64,000 nt of DNA, taken from Hetaerina americana (lineage: Eukaryota > Arthropoda > Insecta > Odonata > Calopterygidae). Shown here one piece after another: positions 59,336-64,000 of the stretch. Each line of letters opens with the position of its first letter. The first letter of the stretch is position 1. The stretch is from assembly GCA_022747635.1 (NCBI GenBank), contig JAKTNV010000003.1:46387475-46451474 (forward strand). The letters are read 5' to 3'. The translations under genes and the position numbers were made by a program. Below the pieces are notes generated by a model. The model worked only from the letters and a program-made list of their open reading frames with translations. It did not search any database and was not told the DNA's origin.

Positions 59336-62225
59336 ATGGGTGAAGTTTATGAATTTCGCTCAGACACCTCGTTCCCCACGTCCAAATGAGTTATGGAGAG
59401 CACTTTTCAAAATAATGATGCTCATAGCCTAAGACCTCTCGTTTTCTTTTTCATTGTTAGTTATGTGAATATTTCCATCTGAGGTTTTCTTTAAAGGTGA
59501 TTTAAAATATTTTTTGATTTCATCATCGTAATTAATTTAACCAATAGCTATACTGTAACGTTCGAACAATGATTTTGTTTGGTTAATTATTGAATCGATT
59601 CACTTCAAATATTGAATATTTAAATAAGAGATTTTAAAAAAGTGATGAATTTGATGTTTTTTAATACGCAAAAATGTGTATTACATCAATATAATGGTAA
59701 ACTTAGATTTTAAGCGGGGACTTTTACTTTGATTGGACACAGGGACTAGGATAATAGGAGACTAGGATAACTTTTACACATCTAGATCCTCCGACTCAAC
59801 ACTAAATAGCGTGACTCCCTACATTAAAACCAATTGGGTAAAGAAAACGGTAGAGGTGGTGGCTATGCTCGTTGTCTAGTTAGTGCGATGCCGGGTGGGC
59901 GTGGCCTGCCGCCATCTTGATTCATCCCTACTTAACGTATCTATTTGGTAACTATCTATCTTGGTAACCTGAAAGCCAGCGTAAGGGTGTTTGGCAGGAG
60001 GTGATTCAGCATCAAGAATGTAAGATCAAAAATTGTTATTTTGTAGTTACAATATATGTGTAAAATACTGCAAAAAATGTAGATCATGATATGTACTTAC
60101 GCAGATTGCTTATAAAGCGTTAAAATTTTTCCTCATGGTATGGTTAAAAAATCTCAAAGAAAATGATATGCATTACTAAAGTGACGCAATTTGATTGAGC
60201 AAATTGGCTTTAACTAACAACAATTTCTTTGGGGTCGTTCTAACGATTATAACTGGCTTTATTATGCTGATGGGAAGCAGATACAAACTATTAGACTTCG
60301 GATGTATCGAGAACAATTGAAAAATAAAGTTGGCCGTTAAAGTTATGAGTGTGAATGTTATAAATCAAGAATGATTGAAAAGATAAATGAGGAAGGGAAT
60401 ATAACATAGATTAGCGAATGTGATTGAATGTATGTGTACTGAAGGGATTTTTACTCGAAAGAAGATTTATAAAGCAAAAAGTCAGGAAAAAGAAATACAT
60501 AATAAAGCAGCACATATTATTTTATGAGAAATTGAAATAGAGGAAAAATAATATGATACTTTTAAGGGATAGGAAAATTATTATATGGTTTGGAGAAACA
60601 AGATTATTTATACGTTTGTCCTTAACCTCTGACGACCAAGAACCAAGGCAAAATGTTCCTAGTTCAGCATTTAAAATAGATACTTTCCTTGAATATACAT
60701 TCTAATCCAGCAACATTTTAAGAAGTTCAGTATGAGGCTTTTACTGAAAATATCATTTCATTCAAAATCCTGTTTTCACAGTAAAGATAAAATAATATCT
60801 TTAACAATCAAGATGGGTGATGTGATGGTATAAATAACTATTGTCCACTTGCTTTGCCTTCATAGATTGTTCAAATCTTTGAGAATCTAAACTGTCAGAC
60901 TAATAGGCTTCCATGGATTCCTCTGAGTTCATCTGGAACATTTAGGAGACTTAAGTGTAGATTCATTATAACTTCCATGCATGAAACTGAATTTTGTTCA
61001 ATAAGCAATATATAATGAAAAATATCCACCGAGTTCGTTTTCATATTTCATAATCCATCTTCAACAACTGTTTTTCCGTGCAAAACTGTACTATTTACTC
61101 GATTAATTCAAGGCCCTCTGATGCATTTAAATTGGATTATTATAACTCCAATGAAATAAACTATAACCTATTTGTGAATAAAAAATATTTTGGTGGGTCA
61201 CAAGCTGAAAATCACGCAGTTGGGAAAGAAATTTCATCATTTGCGATGACTTTTTTTTGGCTATCTGTTATCGTTAAAAAGCATTACGAAACATAAAAAC
61301 TTACGGTGTGACGTAAAAGGTATGACCGGAAGGTTTGAATAGAATACATGAGTTTGTTTTCTTTTCCAAACATAAATTTAAAGCAGCTCATAGGAGGATC
61401 GTTTGAAATCAAAGAAACTTGCCCGCTAACAAAGAATATTGGCGACACTGAACTCAGCTAAAAGTAAAGAGGTTGAATATAATATTTATGTAAGGTGTGT
61501 TATTCGGTAAAGTGACATGACCTACTAGCGCAGTATGGATTTTATAAACATAACAATGGGAAATCTAAAAGCATAGGATATTTTAACTCAGTATACAATG
61601 GAGGGATGGGGAATTAGGATATTGAGTAATATGAACAAAAGTTTATATTTCCTTTGCTTTTCTAGTATTAGGCTTAGAGAAAAAGAGATACGATGACATG
61701 ATTACAATGAAATAAATAGAGGATAGCTATTAATATTAATTAACAAAGGAATTATTCCTTAAATTGAACCAAGAGTACAAACCAGATAGGATTTTTCAAA
61801 GTTTTGGAAAATATTTAGAAGCAATGGCACAAACTCTTGGCAGCATTGATCACATGATACATTTAATGAATTTAAATTAGACATTTTATTGACTTTTAAA
61901 CAAGATGTTAAATTGGCGCCGTACTTAATACGTTTGAGAAAAACTAAATTACATTTGGATGAATGTTTCAACCTTAATTTTATATACTTATTTGTTACAC
62001 ACACTATTAGTAAAAATCATTGATTTCCTGGTTAGGTATTCTCATCTCAAATGTGATCAATGCGCAACAACCAACAAATATAAGCACTTACCTCATAAGA
62101 TCAATAACATGAAATCAATCTTCCGTCTAATATCTTACCCACCTTGGTGTGAAAACAGTGACTAATAAATGTAAAAATACGTTCACTTGGGATGCTTTAA
62201 GGTAGCAATAGGGCTTGGAGATACC
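59336..62225. other. AT-rich spacer, no gene seen
   Basis: Mostly AT-rich with short frames. A GC-richer patch at 59850-59940 has no recognisable element. Confidence 0.5.
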
Positions 62226-62234
62226 AGATAATAA

Positions 62235-63290
62235 AAAAAATTGTCCTTTTCCTTTACCTTTTCCTCCTGCCTCCATTATCCAAAATTCTCCCTTCTATCA
62301 TTGTCTTTAATATTTCATTGGCCACCTTTATGCCCTTAATCCATTTTTTTCTGCCTTCTAAGAACTTTTCTAAAAAACCCTGCCTCCTCCACTTCCAGAC
62401 TATAATTTATCCTTTTTTTTATTTCCATCCATTTCGCTTTATGAGTAAAACCCTCATCACACCAACACCTCAAAAGTCTCCAAAAACACTTATCCTCTTT
62501 ACTTAATTACTAAGATTCAGAACCATAGGAAACTGGGTTTCAAATCAGACTCCCCTTTTCTTTACTTTTTGTTTTTACTTTAGATCACCATCATTGACTC
62601 CCCACTACTTTTCATAAAACCTTTCTCTAGCGAATCCCTTTGGTTGTCCTCACCACTTGACTCATCTTTTTCTAAAACACTTCATAAATACGTTAGCCGG
62701 TCTATAAGCTACAGTTTATGCCCCTTAATTTAAATGGTTAGTCTTTGGATATCTTCAGGTTATCATCACCATACCTATCACACTAATTCTGCAAGGCGTT
62801 CAGTGATGATTGAGATTCCTAGGGTGACTGGCTAAACAATGCTTGCTCATCATGAAATTTAACGGAGTTGATGAGCTCCCAGCCGCCTTTGTTCCCACAT
62901 CCAGTCCTTGCCTTTCATATTTATTTTCCTATTTTTTCTATCTACGCGCTGAAAAGTAGGGCTGATGATAAATAGACGACCTTTCGTGCCCTCTTGCTTA
63001 TCATTGCCCAGGCTGATTCTCTATTTTCTACGCGCAATTTTGTAGTTTGACACATGCAAATAGCGGTATTTGGATAAGTCGCCTATCCCTCCAGTGTGCT
63101 CCAATCTTCTTCAATATTCGTACTTTCATTCACTGGACCAACTCTGCTCTTCCAAACGCCTTTTCAAAATCCACGAAGCAAGCATCCTACTTATATTCTA
63201 TAAATATTTCCACAAGTGATCTCATTACACGTACTTACGCATGTTATTTTAAAACCAAATGGATTTCCTTTAAGTAAGCATTAGCTCTAT
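62235..63290 (-). pseudogene. Non-LTR RT relic on the minus strand
   Basis: In minus order through many frameshifts are a worn FGF-like block, CFVDFEKAFGRAELVQ (first palm aspartate block, about 63145-63195), ILKKIGAHWRDRRLIQI and VENRESAWAMI. The FADD-containing section is lost or unreadable. A C-terminal piece near 62360-62500 follows (CWCDEGFTHKAKWM, LEVEEAGFFRKVLRRQ). The block order is that of an arthropod LINE RT related to, but distinct from, the copies at 3-17 kb. It is non-functional. Confidence 0.75.
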
Positions 63291-63299
63291 TCGATACAT

Positions 63300-63960
63300 T
63301 TTTGTTGATGGTTCTGATCATCATCATTATTCCTTCACTTCTATGATTGTTTGAATGTGGTCCCCAATCCTTCCCTATCCCAAACACGGACTAATTCCCT
63401 CATGTTCTGGTAAATTTCTGACCTGATCTCTCTTCATAAGGCCAATGTATTTATTCATTGGCTCTCCCAGTAAGACTATTCAATAAATTTCCCTGCTATT
63501 ATATTTTTTTTTTAAGTTTTTGCCACAATAAGTTTGTCAAGATTGTTCAATCCATCTGGTTCTTCCTTTGAAGAAGCTACAAGGGGTCTTTCCTCTCATA
63601 AAATTCTGCATAATTTTTAATTGATTACTTTGCATATCCATTTTGCACTTGGCCAGCATTTCCTTCCAGTGCCATTTGTTAAAGGCTTCTCTTCTCCTTT
63701 GGTGTATTATTCCTATTGAACATGTTTCTGTTCTCTACAATGCCACAATACACATTGATTTTTTCAAAAATGGCTTTTTCATCCGAGGTCATATTTTCTT
63801 TGAGCATAAAAGTTGATTTTTCACCTTGAATGTCTGCTTGTTTTGAGCTTTTCTGCACTTGATATTTGTTGAGCTTCTTCTATCGCATGTTATTGTGTTT
63901 CCGAGGCAGTAGTATGCTTCCGAATTTTTATTATTTTTCTCCTCACGGTGCAACATCTAC
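63300..63960 (-). pseudogene. Second RT relic, C-terminal end with ATG-repeat tail
   Basis: On the minus strand, FKVKNQLLCSKKI and MKKPFLKKSMCIVAL (thumb, SVALYG-type) are followed by REAFNKWHWKEML (FEMWCWRRM-type). Worn C-terminal blocks come next, then AATAATGATGATGATC at about 63321-63336. That ATG-repeat tail is typical of the 3' ends of some LINE families. The relic of the next copy begins directly after it, so two elements are stacked head to tail. It probably continues to or beyond the window edge. Confidence 0.6.
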
Positions 63961-64000
63961 ATTAGGCTTTTGTCTTTCGCAAAAAACGAATTATGTTTTC

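Overview
This window looks like non-coding DNA from a large, repeat-rich eukaryotic genome, most likely an arthropod and probably an insect. The reasons are AT-rich spacer DNA, long TA microsatellites, several tRNA-derived SINE families, a GVQW-type mariner relic and many decayed non-LTR reverse transcriptases. I cannot place the species. I found no convincing host protein-coding gene, no rRNA and no functional tRNA gene. The window could be intergenic or part of a long intron.

Layout: 0-5.3 kb holds SINE fragments and a dead reverse transcriptase (RT). 7.7-11.6 kb holds two GC-rich purine/pyrimidine islands, a SINE and TA repeats. 14.9-17.8 kb is a nest of an RT 3' end, a deleted mariner and a longer RT copy. 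18-25.3 kb holds two more islands and two inverted-repeat elements. 26.4-30.9 kb is the most informative part. It has two copies of a tRNA-like repeat, the second split by an element carrying the only long recognisable open frame here, a 529-residue ORF1 protein with a zinc knuckle, on the minus strand. A jockey/CR1-like RT relic and a SINE follow. 31.3-33.2 kb has further RT relics with a SINE inserted. 33.9-58.9 kb has large strand-asymmetric islands at about 34, 38, 43, 46, 48, 51 and 57-58 kb, and hairpin or TA-tailed repeats at about 40, 51 and 53 kb. 62.2-64 kb is two stacked RT relics on the minus strand that run off the end.

Nothing here forms a pathway. The connections are genealogical: nested insertions, one apparent gene-conversion tract between RT copies 14 kb apart, and an ORF1-only retroelement that would need another element's RT to move. 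The least explained features are the purine/pyrimidine switch islands and the family of near-perfect hairpins. All family assignments were made by reading motifs by eye, with no database search.
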